A stretch of DNA of 64,000 bases from Lachnospiraceae bacterium. GTDB taxonomy: Bacteria; Bacillota; Clostridia; Lachnospirales; Lachnospiraceae. Where the stretch lies: the NCBI GenBank assembly GCA_029071325.1, contig JAIEAP010000003.1, positions 51,824-115,823 of the forward strand, read 5' to 3'. Below, piece after piece: positions 54,480-63,926 of the stretch. How positions within the stretch are numbered: the stretch's first letter is position 1; the number at the start of each line of letters is the position of its first letter. The notes below the pieces were generated by a model. That model worked only from the letters and a program-made list of their open reading frames with translations. It was not told where the DNA came from and made no database searches. Both the position numbers and the translations under genes were made by a program.

Positions 54480-56552
54480 ATGGCAAAATATCTTGTGATC
54501 GTGGAATCACCGGCAAAGGTGAAGACCATTCAGAAGTTTTTGGGAAAGAATTATCAGGTGACGGCGTCTAATGGACATGTAAGGGATCTGCCCAAGAGCC
54601 AGTTGGGTATTGATGTGGAGCATGATTATGAACCCAAATATATTACAATCCGCGGTAAGGGAGATATTCTGGCGAACCTTCGCAAAGAAGTGAAAAAGGC
54701 GGAAAAGATCTATCTGGCAACTGACCCGGACCGGGAGGGGGAAGCGATCTCCTGGCATCTTTACTATGCACTAAACCTGCAGGATAAGCAGGTGTACCGC
54801 ATCAGTTTTAACGAGATTACCAAGAATGCTGTGAAGGCTTCCCTGAAACAGGCCCGCAGCATCGACATGGATCTGGTGAATGCACAGCAGGTACGGCGTA
54901 TACTGGACCGCATGGTGGGTTACCGCATAAGCCCGGTCCTGTGGGCGAAAGTAAAGCGGGGGTTGAGCGCGGGGAGAGTGCAGTCGGTGGCACTCAGGCT
55001 CATCTGCGACCGCGAAAACGAGATCAATGCATTTATTCCGGAGGAATACTGGACATTAGAGGCGTTTCTTGATGTGGAAGGGGAGAAAAAGCCTCTCTCG
55101 GCAAAGTTTTATGGTACTGCGAAGGAGAAAATGAATATTACTTCGGAGGCAGAAGCCGATCGTATTGTGGCAGAAATCAAAGCGGCAGAATTTAAGGTGA
55201 CGGATGTGAAGAAGAGCGAACGCGTCAAGAAGGCACCGCAGCCTTTTATCACCAGCACGCTGCAGCAGGAGGCATCTAAGCGGTTGAATTTCTCCACCCA
55301 GAAAACTATGCGCTTGGCGCAGCAGTTGTACGAAGGCGTAGATATTAAAGGAACCGGCACTGTGGGTCTTATCACTTATCTGAGAACGGATTCTGTCCGT
55401 ATCTCCGATGAGGCTGATGCTGTAGCCAGAGAATATATTGCCGCCCATTATGGAGAGCAGTATGTGTCAAAGCATGTGGCGGAGAAGAAGAACAGCAATA
55501 AAATACAGGATGCTCATGAGGCGATCCGGCCGTCCGACATTACCCGGACGCCGGCAGCGGTCAAGGATTCTTTGAGCCGCGATCAGTTTCGCCTGTATCA
55601 ATTGATCTGGAACCGTTTTGCTGCAAGCCGTATGAGCGAGGCGAGGTATGAGGCGGTGTCCGTGAAGATCGGAGCTGGGAAATACTGCTTTACCGTGGCT
55701 GCTTCCAAGCTGATCTTCGAAGGCTTTCGCTGTGTCTATGTGGATGAGGAGGAGACGAAGGGCGGGGCAGAACCAGTCTTAAAATCCTTAGACGAGAATA
55801 CGAAGCTTGCATTCCGGGAATGCGAGAAGAAACAGCATTTTACCCAGCCTCCCGCACATTTTACGGAGGCGTCTCTGGTGAAGACGCTGGAGGAGCTTGG
55901 CATTGGACGCCCCAGTACCTACGCCCCCACCATTACAACCATACTTGCCAGGCGTTATGTGGTAAAAGAGAATAAGAATCTATATGTGACAGAGCTGGGA
56001 GAAGCGGTCAATTCCATTATGTGTGAAGCATTCCCCAGCATTGTGGACGATCATTTTACCGCCAACATGGAGTCGCTGCTGGACAAGGTAGAGGAGGGAA
56101 GCGTGCCGTGGAAGACGGTTGTGCGCAATTTCTACCCGGATCTCAACGAAGCGGTGGTCAAGGCGGAGAAGGAGCTGGAGAAGGTTCAGATCGCGGATGA
56201 GGTAACGGATGTCATCTGCGAGGAATGCGGAAGAAACATGGTGATCAAGTACGGACCTCACGGCAAATTTCTTGCCTGTCCCGGTTTCCCGGACTGCCGC
56301 AATACAAAGCCGTATTTTGAAAAGATCGGGGTTCCATGTCCGGAGTGCGGAAAGGAAATCGTGCTGAAGAAGACCAAGAAGGGGAGAAAGTACTACGGCT
56401 GTGAGAATAATCCGGAATGTGAGTTTATGTCCTGGGCGAAGCCGTCAACCGTGACGTGCAGCAGGTGCGGCAGCTATATGGTAGAGAAGGGCAGTAAGCT
56501 GGTGTGCGCAGATCCAACCTGCGGTCATGTAGAGGAGAATACAAAAAAGTAA
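54480..56552 (+). CDS. topA: DNA topoisomerase I
   Basis: TopA relaxes negative supercoils. Of 690 residues, the Toprim domain reads MAKYLVIVESPAKVKTI and LATDPDREGEAISWHL, and the active-site Tyr lies in GLITYLRTDSVRISD (about residue 300). The C-terminal part has three four-Cys zinc ribbons: CEECGRN with CPGFPDC, CPECGKE with CENNPEC, and CSRCGSY with CADPTC. It follows dprA by 23 bases, as smf-topA do in Bacillus. Its TAA stop forms the first bases of a terminal inverted repeat. Confidence 0.98.
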   Translation: MAKYLVIVESPAKVKTIQKFLGKNYQVTASNGHVRDLPKSQLGIDVEHDYEPKYITIRGKGDILANLRKEVKKAEKIYLATDPDREGEAISWHLYYALNLQDKQVYRISFNEITKNAVKASLKQARSIDMDLVNAQQVRRILDRMVGYRISPVLWAKVKRGLSAGRVQSVALRLICDRENEINAFIPEEYWTLEAFLDVEGEKKPLSAKFYGTAKEKMNITSEAEADRIVAEIKAAEFKVTDVKKSERVKKAPQPFITSTLQQEASKRLNFSTQKTMRLAQQLYEGVDIKGTGTVGLITYLRTDSVRISDEADAVAREYIAAHYGEQYVSKHVAEKKNSNKIQDAHEAIRPSDITRTPAAVKDSLSRDQFRLYQLIWNRFAASRMSEARYEAVSVKIGAGKYCFTVAASKLIFEGFRCVYVDEEETKGGAEPVLKSLDENTKLAFRECEKKQHFTQPPAHFTEASLVKTLEELGIGRPSTYAPTITTILARRYVVKENKNLYVTELGEAVNSIMCEAFPSIVDDHFTANMESLLDKVEEGSVPWKTVVRNFYPDLNEAVVKAEKELEKVQIADEVTDVICEECGRNMVIKYGPHGKFLACPGFPDCRNTKPYFEKIGVPCPECGKEIVLKKTKKGRKYYGCENNPECEFMSWAKPSTVTCSRCGSYMVEKGSKLVCADPTCGHVEENTKK

Positions 56553-56717
56553 CAGTTCAGCGCACTTTTTCATTCGCAAAGGCGCCTACGGCGCTTTGTC
56601 GCTGCTGCGCAGCTAACTTTGCTCATAAAAAGGCGCTCCGCTCATGAAATGACTGTACAGGTGCTTTGCGTGCAAGCACTCACGCACCTGTACAATCATT
56701 TCATGGCTGAACTGTTA
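56550..56717. repeat. Structured intergenic repeat with terminal inverted repeats
   Basis: A 168-base block bounded by perfect 12-bp inverted repeats, TAACAGTTCAGC (56550-56561) and GCTGAACTGTTA (56706-56717). It contains a GGCGCC-type hairpin (from 56581) and a 22-bp stem with one wobble pair (56643-56664 with 56684-56705). There is no ORF with a ribosome binding site. It lies between topA and codY, where Bacillus has trmFO, xerC and clpQY. Confidence 0.65.
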
Positions 56718-56746
56718 GGAAATGTTATAAAATTATACTCGAGTGC

Positions 56747-56775
56747 TTGAATTGTCAGACGAAACGTGCTAATAT
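56747..56775 (+). promoter_or_regulatory. Promoter of codY
   Basis: TTGAAT (56747-56752), 17 bases, TAATAT (56770-56775). AATTGTCAGACGAAA (56750-56764) overlaps the -35 box and agrees with the CodY box at about 10 of 15 positions, a weak hint of autoregulation. Confidence 0.6.
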
Positions 56776-56820
56776 ATTCAGTATCCGATAAAATTGTGGT
56801 GAGAGCAAGGAGGGGACGGC

Positions 56821-57594
56821 ATGAGCGTTCAATTACTGGACAAGACCAGGAAGATCAATAAATTACTGCATAACAACAATTCACCAAAGGTAGTGTTTAA
56901 CGATATCTGCGGTGTGTTGACGGAGATATTGGATTCCAATGTTCTTGTGATCAGCAAGAAGGGCAAAGTGCTTGGAAGCAGCCAGTGCCGCGGCACACAG
57001 GTGATCAAAGAGCTGATCGCCAGTGAAGTGGGCAGTTTTGTGGATGATATTTTAAACGAGCGGTTGCTGGGAATCCTATCCACCAAGGAGAATGTGAATC
57101 TGGAAACGCTTGGATTTGTGGCGGATATCAAACGCTATGCGGCCATCATTACTCCCATCGATATCGCCGGTGAACGGCTGGGTACGCTGTTTGTGTATCG
57201 TTACGACCAGCAGTATGATATTGATGATATTATACTGTGTGAGTACGGCACAACCGTGGTGGGGCTGGAAATGATGCGTTCTGTGAATGAGGAGAGCGCA
57301 GAGGAGAGCAGAAAGGTACAGATTGTCCGTTCTGCCATCAGTACCCTGTCATTTTCGGAGTTGGAGGCGATCACCCACATATTCGAGGAACTGAACGGAA
57401 CGGAGGGCATCCTGGTGGCGAGCAAGATTGCCGACCGGGTGGGAATTACCAGATCGGTCATTGTCAATGCACTGCGGAAGTTTGAGAGCGCCGGAGTGAT
57501 CGAATCCCGTTCCTCCGGTATGAAGGGTACCTATATCAAGGTGGTGAATGATGTGGTGTTCGATGAACTTGCAAAGTTGAAGAAAAATACATAG
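56821..57594 (+). CDS. codY: Global nutrient-responsive regulator CodY
   Basis: CodY senses branched-chain amino acids and GTP and represses adaptation genes during growth. The 257 residues have the N-terminal GAF domain (LLDKTRKINKLLHNN; IDIAGERLGTLFVYRYD) and a C-terminal winged helix-turn-helix (ASKIADRVGITRSVIVNALRKFESAGVIESRSSGMKGTYIKV, the invariant CodY signature). GGAGG precedes the ATG. It lies directly before flgB, as in Bacillus, where CodY controls flagellar and sporulation genes. Confidence 0.98.
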   Translation: MSVQLLDKTRKINKLLHNNNSPKVVFNDICGVLTEILDSNVLVISKKGKVLGSSQCRGTQVIKELIASEVGSFVDDILNERLLGILSTKENVNLETLGFVADIKRYAAIITPIDIAGERLGTLFVYRYDQQYDIDDIILCEYGTTVVGLEMMRSVNEESAEESRKVQIVRSAISTLSFSELEAITHIFEELNGTEGILVASKIADRVGITRSVIVNALRKFESAGVIESRSSGMKGTYIKVVNDVVFDELAKLKKNT

Positions 57595-57637
57595 AACAAT
57601 TGCATAGGCACCGCATGGACAGCGGTGTGGATTGGGA

Positions 57638-57675
57638 AACGGATTTACTGAAATGAGGGTGGTAAATCCGTTTTT
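57638..57675 (+). terminator. Terminator of codY
   Basis: AACGGATTTAC (57638-57648) pairs with GTAAATCCGTT (57662-57672); the T-run ends at 57675. Confidence 0.85.
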
Positions 57676-57751
57676 GGTTCCAGATTTTTCTAAATCTAGT
57701 GCGCAAATCGAAAAAAAACACAAGATGGTGTTAGAAAATGCAAAAAACCAC

Positions 57752-57779
57752 TTGTCTTTTTGAAATTATTCTTTATAAT
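57752..57779 (+). promoter_or_regulatory. Promoter of the flagellar flgB operon
   Basis: TTGTCT (57752-57757), 16 bases, TATAAT (57774-57779). It looks like a sigma-A promoter, as expected for early flagellar genes. Confidence 0.7.
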
Positions 57780-57826
57780 ATATGAATATAGTGCTATGAG
57801 TGTGTAAGTGTGTTGGAGGTGAAGCA

Positions 57827-58216
57827 ATGTTTAATTCGGATGCATTTAACTATATTAATGTCCTGAACAAGGCGGCTGATGCCAGCTGGATGAGGGAACA
57901 GGTCATTGTGAATAATCTTGCAAATTCGGATACTCCGGGATATAAGCGTATGGATGTGGAATTTGACAGTATACTCAAAGCCGAGCTGGGCGATTCCAAA
58001 TACACATCCCTGGATCATAAGGTGGCGGGAGTACATATGTCACATCTGCAAGGAAAGACTTATCTGGATCATTCTGCATTTTCCTATCGGCTGGACGGCA
58101 ACAATGTGGACCCGGATAGTGAGAATGTAGAGCTTGCGTCGGAGACGCTTAAGTATCTTGGACTGACGGACAGTATCAGTCAGGAGATCGCAAGATACAA
58201 GATGGTGCTGAAGTAA
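57827..58216 (+). CDS. flgB: Flagellar basal-body rod protein FlgB
   Basis: FlgB forms the proximal rod. The 129 residues read FNYINVLNKAADASWMREQVIVNNLANSDTPGYKRMDVEF, with the rod-protein signature NNLANSDTPGYK, and end in LTDSISQEIARYKMVLK. GGAGGTG lies before the ATG at 57827; the longer frame from 57800 has no site. First gene of the operon flgB-flgC-fliE-fliF-fliG-fliH-fliI-fliJ. Confidence 0.97.
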   Translation: MFNSDAFNYINVLNKAADASWMREQVIVNNLANSDTPGYKRMDVEFDSILKAELGDSKYTSLDHKVAGVHMSHLQGKTYLDHSAFSYRLDGNNVDPDSENVELASETLKYLGLTDSISQEIARYKMVLK

Positions 58217-58246
58217 GCAGGATAGTATATAGAAGGAGGGACAGAC

Positions 58247-58690
58247 ATGGCGTTATTTCAATCGTTTGATATCAGTGCGTCGGGTATGACGGCACAGCGC
58301 TTTCGCATGGACACCATCGCGGAGAATGTTGCCAATGTGAATACAACTAATACGGAAGCGGGTACGCCTTATCGGCGTAAAGTAGTGACATTTCAGGAGC
58401 GGAGCGTCACGCCCTTCAGCAAGGTTCTGGAGTATTCCCGGGAGGGATATGTGGGAAACGGCGTGAAGGTTGCAACGGTCTCAGAGGACTATGATACAGA
58501 CTTTACCATGCATTACGACCCGGCAAATCCGGATGCGGATGAGAATGGTTATGTTTCTTATCCCAATGTAAATATTGTGACAGAGATGACGAACCTCATT
58601 GATGCCAGCCGTTCCTATGAAGCAAATGTTACGGCGTTTGATGCCAGCAAGCGGATTGCCCAGGCGGGGCTTCAGATAGGCAAATCATAG
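58247..58690 (+). CDS. flgC: Flagellar basal-body rod protein FlgC
   Basis: FlgC is the second proximal rod protein, 147 residues. The N-terminal helix reads FDISASGMTAQRFRMDTIAENVANVNTTNTEAGTPYRRK, and the C-terminus has VNIVTEMTNLIDASRSYEANVTAFDASKRI, both typical. AAGGAGG precedes the ATG. Confidence 0.98.
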   Translation: MALFQSFDISASGMTAQRFRMDTIAENVANVNTTNTEAGTPYRRKVVTFQERSVTPFSKVLEYSREGYVGNGVKVATVSEDYDTDFTMHYDPANPDADENGYVSYPNVNIVTEMTNLIDASRSYEANVTAFDASKRIAQAGLQIGKS

Positions 58691-58745
58691 ACAAAGTTAT
58701 ATGATATCGCGTGAGCACATATAAGGAAAGTGAGAGGAATACATA

Positions 58746-59063
58746 ATGGACGTTTCGGTTTTGACAGGTATAAGCGGGGACTATACGAATACCCTGGCAG
58801 CAAATGGGATTACAACTGACAGAACAGATTCGGAGGACAGCTTCGATAATATTTTGGCAGCGGCAATGAATATGATCAAGGAAACAGACCGGTATCAGAA
58901 TGCGGCAGAGGAAGCAGAGATTTCTTTCGCGTTGGGAGAATCCAATAGTACGCATGAGCTTCTGGTGGCGCAGGAGAAAGCGAATATAGCCCTGTCTTAT
59001 ACGGTTGCAGTGAGGGACAAGGTTCTGGAAGCTTACAAAGAGATTATGAACATGCAAATTTAA
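58746..59063 (+). CDS. fliE: Flagellar hook-basal body protein FliE
   Basis: FliE joins the MS ring to the rod. The 105 residues have the diagnostic C-terminus, GESNSTHELLVAQEKANIALSYTVAVRDKVLEAYKEIMNMQI. A short variable N-terminus precedes it. GAGAGG precedes the ATG. Confidence 0.96.
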   Translation: MDVSVLTGISGDYTNTLAANGITTDRTDSEDSFDNILAAAMNMIKETDRYQNAAEEAEISFALGESNSTHELLVAQEKANIALSYTVAVRDKVLEAYKEIMNMQI

Positions 59064-59081
59064 CGGATGGGATATTAGATC

Positions 59082-60686
59082 ATGCCAGAGAGAATTGTTG
59101 AGATATTAGGGAAAATTAAAGATTGGTGGCTCAAATTTTCTACAAAGCAGAAAACGCTGGTTATCAGTATTACGGCAGTGGTGGTCATTGCGTTGGTGAT
59201 TCTGTCAGTGATCATGACACGCCCGACTATGGTGCATCTGATCACCTGCACGGACCAGACGGAATCGGCAAAGGTGAGAGACCTGCTGTCCGGGGAAGGT
59301 CTGGACTTTGACGTGTCTTCGGATGGACTGGTCTATACGATCAATGCGAAGGATCAGTCCTCGGCCAATATTCTGTTGGGTTCTAATAATATTCCTACCA
59401 GCGGATTTTCGATCAAGGATGCACTTGACGGCAGTTTCAGCACAACAGAGGCGGATAAACAGAAGAAATTTCAGGTGTATCTTCAGGACAAATTTTCTGC
59501 GGAATTGTCAGAGATGAATAATGTGAATTCGGCTGTGGTAACGCTGAATATTCCGCCGGATGACGGCACACTGATCTCCCGTAATCAGGAGACATATGCC
59601 AGCGTCAAACTGGATTTGAACAGCCCTCTGTCGGAGGAACAGATCGCGGGAATTGCACGATATGTGGCGACTGAGGTGGGAAATAGTTCTACCGATAACA
59701 TTACGATCATAGACAACAACTCCAACCTGCTGTTTGCGGGAGGAATGGAGAACTCCTATATGGGGCTTGCCAGTTCCCAGCTGACTTATCAGGCGAAGCG
59801 GGAGGAACAGGTAAAGCAGGCGATTTCCGATGTGATCGACGGAACCAATCTGTACAGCAATGTGGAGGTTGGGCTGAATCTGGTTCTGGATTTTAACCAG
59901 GTGACGCAGCAGGAGACGACTTATGCCGCTCAGGAAGGCAGGGATGAAGGTCTTGCGACCAGTGAAATTCATCACACCTCGGATGTTCAGGGCGGTTATA
60001 TCGGGGAGCCTGGCACGGACAGTAACGATGCGCCTACATATGTGATTGATGACGGCAATATCACTTCGTCCTCCGTGACGGATGATGAAGTGAATCATGC
60101 CCTGGATCAGAAGAATACACAGACCATTAAGTCTGTGGGCGATATCAAGTACGATGAGTCCTCTGTGACGCTGGCACTGGCACATTATGTATATTATGAT
60201 GAGGATGTGCTTCGGGAGAACGGCACGCTTGACGATATGACCTTTGATGAATTTATTGCCCAGAATGATCAGAGAGTGCCGACGGAAGTAGACGATGCGC
60301 TTTATGACATGGTGTCGAATGCTACCGGTATTCCGGTGGGTAATATCACCATTGTAAGCTATGATATTCCGATGTTCAATCCTTCTACAGGAAGCGGCAG
60401 AGGCTGGCAGGATTATATGCAGATCGTGCTTGTTGTGCTGATCTTCGCGTTGCTGGGTTATGTGGTGTTCCGCAGTACCAGAAAGGAAAAAGAAGCAGAG
60501 CTGGAGCCGGAATTGTCAGTAGAGGCATTGCTTGAGACTACCAGGGAAGCTGAGCAGGAAGAACTGGAAGATATTGGTTATAATGAGAAGTCTGAGACCA
60601 GGCTTCTGATAGAGAAATTTGTTGATGAAAATCCAGAGGCTGTTGCGTCATTGCTGCGCAATTGGCTGAATGAGGAGTGGGGCTGA
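59082..60686 (+). CDS. fliF: Flagellar MS-ring protein FliF
   Basis: FliF forms the membrane ring on which the flagellum is built. Of 534 residues, the first membrane helix (about 25-47) is followed by the secretin-like ring domains (LITCTDQTESAKVRDLLSGEGL; DKFSAELSEMNNVNSAVVTLNIP; VEVGLNLVLDFNQ). The second helix is near 440-460 (MQIVLVVLIFALLGYVVF), and the cytoplasmic tail that binds FliG reads ESETRLLIEK-like (KSETRLLIEKFVDENPEAVASLLRNWLNEEW). Confidence 0.98.
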   Translation: MPERIVEILGKIKDWWLKFSTKQKTLVISITAVVVIALVILSVIMTRPTMVHLITCTDQTESAKVRDLLSGEGLDFDVSSDGLVYTINAKDQSSANILLGSNNIPTSGFSIKDALDGSFSTTEADKQKKFQVYLQDKFSAELSEMNNVNSAVVTLNIPPDDGTLISRNQETYASVKLDLNSPLSEEQIAGIARYVATEVGNSSTDNITIIDNNSNLLFAGGMENSYMGLASSQLTYQAKREEQVKQAISDVIDGTNLYSNVEVGLNLVLDFNQVTQQETTYAAQEGRDEGLATSEIHHTSDVQGGYIGEPGTDSNDAPTYVIDDGNITSSSVTDDEVNHALDQKNTQTIKSVGDIKYDESSVTLALAHYVYYDEDVLRENGTLDDMTFDEFIAQNDQRVPTEVDDALYDMVSNATGIPVGNITIVSYDIPMFNPSTGSGRGWQDYMQIVLVVLIFALLGYVVFRSTRKEKEAELEPELSVEALLETTREAEQEELEDIGYNEKSETRLLIEKFVDENPEAVASLLRNWLNEEWG

Positions 60687-60688
60687 TT

Positions 60689-61705
60689 ATGTCAGGTACG
60701 AACGCAGAGGAATATAATGGTATCCAGAAGGCGGCTATATTGCTGATTGCTCTGGGACCTGAGAAATCCGCTAATATTTTTAAACATTTAAAAGAGGATG
60801 AGATTGAGGAACTGACACTGGAGATAGCTAATACCAGAAGTGTGTCTCCTCAGACGAAAGAATCCATATTACATGAGTTTTATCAGGTCTGCCTTGCACA
60901 GCAGTATATTGCGGAGGGTGGTATCGGCTATGCGAAGGAGCTTCTGGACAAAGCGTTGGGAAGCGACAAGGCACAGGAGGTCATTACAAGACTCACGGCA
61001 TCCCTGCAGGTGCGGCCTTTCGAGTTTGTGCGTAAGACTGATCCCAGCCAGGTGCTGAACTTTATTCAGGATGAGCATCCGCAGACCATTGCGATGATTC
61101 TGTCTTATCTGTCCCCGGCGCAGTCGGCTATGATTCTGGGTGCGCTGACGCCCGAAAAGCAGGCGGATGTTGCGAAGCGTATCGCCAAGATGGACCGCAC
61201 ATCACCTGATGTGATTAAGGAAGTGGAACGCGTGTTGGAACGAAAACTGTCATCTTTGTTGAATCAGGATTATACAATTGTCGGAGGCGTGGATGCTATC
61301 GTTGGCATCTTGAATACGGTGGATCGAGGAACGGAGAAGCATATCATGGAGTCTCTGGAAATCGAAGAGCCGGAGTTGGCAGACGAGATCCGCAAGAAGA
61401 TGTTCGTCTTCGAGGATATCCTTCTATTGGACGATCGTGCGATCCAGCGTGTGCTGCGTGACGTGGACAACAATGATCTGGGTATTGCACTTAAGGGCGC
61501 CAACGAAGAGGTTCAGAACGTTATCTTCAAGAATCTGTCCAAGCGTCTGGCCGCAATGATCAAAGAGGATATGGAATTCATGGGTCCGGTACGTATGAAG
61601 GATGTAGAAGAAGCACAGCAGAAGATCGTTGGTATTATCCGTAAGCTGGAAGACTCCGCAGAGATTGTGATTTCACGAGGCGGAGGTGACGAGATCGTTG
61701 TCTAA
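60689..61705 (+). CDS. fliG: Flagellar motor switch protein FliG
   Basis: FliG transmits torque from the stator and switches rotation. The 338 residues show NGIQKAAILLIALGPEKSANIFKHLKEDEIEELTLEIA, the DEHPQTIAMILSYL motif of the middle domain, and the charged torque helix DDRAIQRVLRDVDNNDLGIALKGA near the C-terminus. The ATG at 60689 follows GGAGTGGGG; the GTG at 60677 lies inside fliF. It overlaps fliH by 8 bases. Confidence 0.98.
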   Translation: MSGTNAEEYNGIQKAAILLIALGPEKSANIFKHLKEDEIEELTLEIANTRSVSPQTKESILHEFYQVCLAQQYIAEGGIGYAKELLDKALGSDKAQEVITRLTASLQVRPFEFVRKTDPSQVLNFIQDEHPQTIAMILSYLSPAQSAMILGALTPEKQADVAKRIAKMDRTSPDVIKEVERVLERKLSSLLNQDYTIVGGVDAIVGILNTVDRGTEKHIMESLEIEEPELADEIRKKMFVFEDILLLDDRAIQRVLRDVDNNDLGIALKGANEEVQNVIFKNLSKRLAAMIKEDMEFMGPVRMKDVEEAQQKIVGIIRKLEDSAEIVISRGGGDEIVV

Positions 61706-62525
61706 TCTATATAAGCACCGCTATATTACAGAAAATAACGGAACGACCAGAGTGATCAATTCCAATGACCTGATCCGGCAGAAGCTGGAGGAGCAGGCGA
61801 AAGCCATGCTTGAGAAGGAGAAGCCCAAGGATGTTTTTGCCGCAGGGCTTGCGGGAGTGGAAGGCGGTCCGGACGGTCTGGAAGGAGAAGGCTTTTCGGA
61901 AGGACTGCAGGCGCCGAAGTTGGATGAAATGTTGGAGGAGGCACAGGAGGAAGCAGACCGTATTCTGGAAAACGCCCGTGTGCAGGCAGATCATCTGGTT
62001 GCAGAATCTGAGGCAAAGATAGCCCAGGCAAGAGATATTGCGATTGCCCAGGGCAAGGAAGAGGGTTTGGCTCAGGGAAGAACAGAAGCTCAGTGGCAGC
62101 TGGAGCAGCAATTGAAGGAGCTTCAGGAAAAAGAAAATGCCATGCGCGAAGAATACCGTCAGATGAAGGATCAGTTGGAGCCGCAGGTGGTACAGGTGGT
62201 GGCGGAGCTGGTGGAGAAAGTGTTTCATGTGCAGTTTCGCGACAAGAAGGAAATTCTGCTGTATCTGGTGCGTAATACGTTGGAATCTATTGACGGCGGC
62301 AGGAATTTTGCGATTAAGACCAGCGTGGCGCGTGCATCGTACCTGGAGGAACACAGGGATGAGATTCTGAGCTGTCTGGGAAGCGGGGTGACTCTGGATA
62401 TCATCGGAGAGCGCTTTATGGGAGACGGAGAATGCGTCATCGAGACAGATAACGGTCTGTTTGAGTGCGGACCGGATGTCCAGTTGGAAAACCTTGTGAA
62501 GGATATCAAGTCATTATGTTTGTGA
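61698..62525 (+). CDS. fliH: Flagellar assembly protein FliH
   Basis: FliH is the peripheral stalk that holds the FliI ATPase at the export gate. The 275 residues have a long helical coiled-coil middle (LDEMLEEAQEEADRILENARVQADHLVAESEAKIAQARDIAIAQGKEEGLAQG) and a globular C-terminal domain (VQVVAELVEKVFHVQFRDKKEILLYLVRNTL). TTG at 61698 has GGAGGTG nine bases upstream; the GTG at 61686 overlaps that site, so TTG is the better start. Confidence 0.92.
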   Translation: MSNLYKHRYITENNGTTRVINSNDLIRQKLEEQAKAMLEKEKPKDVFAAGLAGVEGGPDGLEGEGFSEGLQAPKLDEMLEEAQEEADRILENARVQADHLVAESEAKIAQARDIAIAQGKEEGLAQGRTEAQWQLEQQLKELQEKENAMREEYRQMKDQLEPQVVQVVAELVEKVFHVQFRDKKEILLYLVRNTLESIDGGRNFAIKTSVARASYLEEHRDEILSCLGSGVTLDIIGERFMGDGECVIETDNGLFECGPDVQLENLVKDIKSLCL

Positions 62526-62535
62526 GGTTGGGAAT

Positions 62536-63855
62536 GTGGCATACCAGACGTTTCAATTAGATAAATACAGACAGCTGGCAGAGAAAACATTCTTTACCTG
62601 CCTGGGCAAGGTGGTGAAGGTGGTTGGATTAACGATAGAATCCATCGGACCGGATGCGAAGCTGAATGATTTGTGTAAAATATATTTAAATCGTGAGACA
62701 GATGAATATGTGATGGCAGAGGTGGTTGGCTTTAAAGACAACCGCCTGTTACTGATGCCCTACGACAGTGTGGAAGGGCTTGGTGTTGGGTGTATCGTAG
62801 AGAATACGGGACATCCATTGTCTGTTTTAGTAGGTGATGAAGTGCTGGGGCATACCCTGGACGGCATCGGGCGTCCTACGGATGTGGCTGAGCTGGCGAT
62901 CAGCACGGAGTATCCGGTGGAGGCAATGCCGCCGGACCCCATGAAACGTAAGATCATTGATGAGGTACTGCCGCTTGGAGTGAAGGCGGTAGATGGACTG
63001 ATCACCGTGGGAAAGGGACAGCGTATCGGTATTATGGCAGGTTCCGGTGTGGGCAAGAGTACGCTGCTTGGCATGTTTGCCCGCAATACCAAGGCGGATA
63101 TCAATGTAATCGCACTGATCGGCGAGCGCGGCAGAGAGGTGCGGGAATTTATTGAGCGGGATCTGGGCGAGGAAGGCATGCGCCGTTCGGTTCTGGTGGT
63201 GGCAACCTCTGATAAACCTGCGCTGATCCGTAATAAAGCGGCAAAAACAGCAACGGCGATCGCAGAATATTTCCGGGACCAGGGCAAAGATGTATTGTTG
63301 ATGATGGATTCCCTGACGCGTTTTTCTATGGCCCAGCGTGAAATCGGGCTTGCTACAGGGGAGCCGCCGGTGACCAGAGGCTATCCGCCCAGCGTATACT
63401 CCGAGATGCCCAAGCTTTTAGAGCGGGCGGGAACTGCGGAGAAAGGTTCTGTGACGGGGCTTTATACCGTTCTGGTGGATGGAGACGATATGAACGAACC
63501 GATTGCGGATACGGCGCGAAGTATCCTGGACGGACACATTATCCTGTCCCGGAAACTGGGACATAAGAATCATTATCCGGCAATCGACGTGCTGCAAAGC
63601 CTTTCCAGGGTCATGAGTTCCATTGCGGCGGCGGACCACAAGGAAAAAGCCGGCAGACTGCGCAATGTTATGGCGACCTATCAGGAAGCGGAGGATCTGA
63701 TCAATATCGGGGCATATAAGAGCGGTTCCAATGAGGAAATCGATTATGCCATTTCCAAGATACGGGAGGTCAATGCGTACCTCTGCCAGCGCACAGATGA
63801 AAAGTTTGATTTCGAGGAAGAGATTAAGCTGTTGGGAGATATATTTGCAGGTTAG
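62536..63855 (+). CDS. fliI: Flagellar export ATPase FliI
   Basis: FliI is the hexameric ATPase of flagellar type III export, related to F1-ATPase beta. The 439 residues show GIMAGSGVGKSTLLGMFARN (Walker A), GERGREVREFIERDLGEEGMRRSVLVVATSD, VLLMMDSLTRFSMAQREIGLATGEPPVTRGYPPSVYSEMPKLLERAG and the C-terminal helical domain. Start GTG at 62536, behind GAGG, 10 bases after fliH. Confidence 0.98.
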   Translation: MAYQTFQLDKYRQLAEKTFFTCLGKVVKVVGLTIESIGPDAKLNDLCKIYLNRETDEYVMAEVVGFKDNRLLLMPYDSVEGLGVGCIVENTGHPLSVLVGDEVLGHTLDGIGRPTDVAELAISTEYPVEAMPPDPMKRKIIDEVLPLGVKAVDGLITVGKGQRIGIMAGSGVGKSTLLGMFARNTKADINVIALIGERGREVREFIERDLGEEGMRRSVLVVATSDKPALIRNKAAKTATAIAEYFRDQGKDVLLMMDSLTRFSMAQREIGLATGEPPVTRGYPPSVYSEMPKLLERAGTAEKGSVTGLYTVLVDGDDMNEPIADTARSILDGHIILSRKLGHKNHYPAIDVLQSLSRVMSSIAAADHKEKAGRLRNVMATYQEAEDLINIGAYKSGSNEEIDYAISKIREVNAYLCQRTDEKFDFEEEIKLLGDIFAG

Positions 63856-63874
63856 GTAAGACCGGAGGGAACAT

Positions 63875-63926
63875 ATGGCCAAATTCGTATATCGTATGCA
63901 GAATATACTGAACATCAAGCTTAAAC
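63875..63926 (+). CDS. fliJ: Flagellar protein FliJ, 3' part lost at the contig end
   Basis: An ATG with GGAGGG seven bases upstream starts MAKFVYRMQNILNIKLK, the usual beginning of FliJ, the coiled-coil export chaperone that follows fliI. The frame is genuine up to about 63926, where adapter sequence replaces it. Confidence 0.75.
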
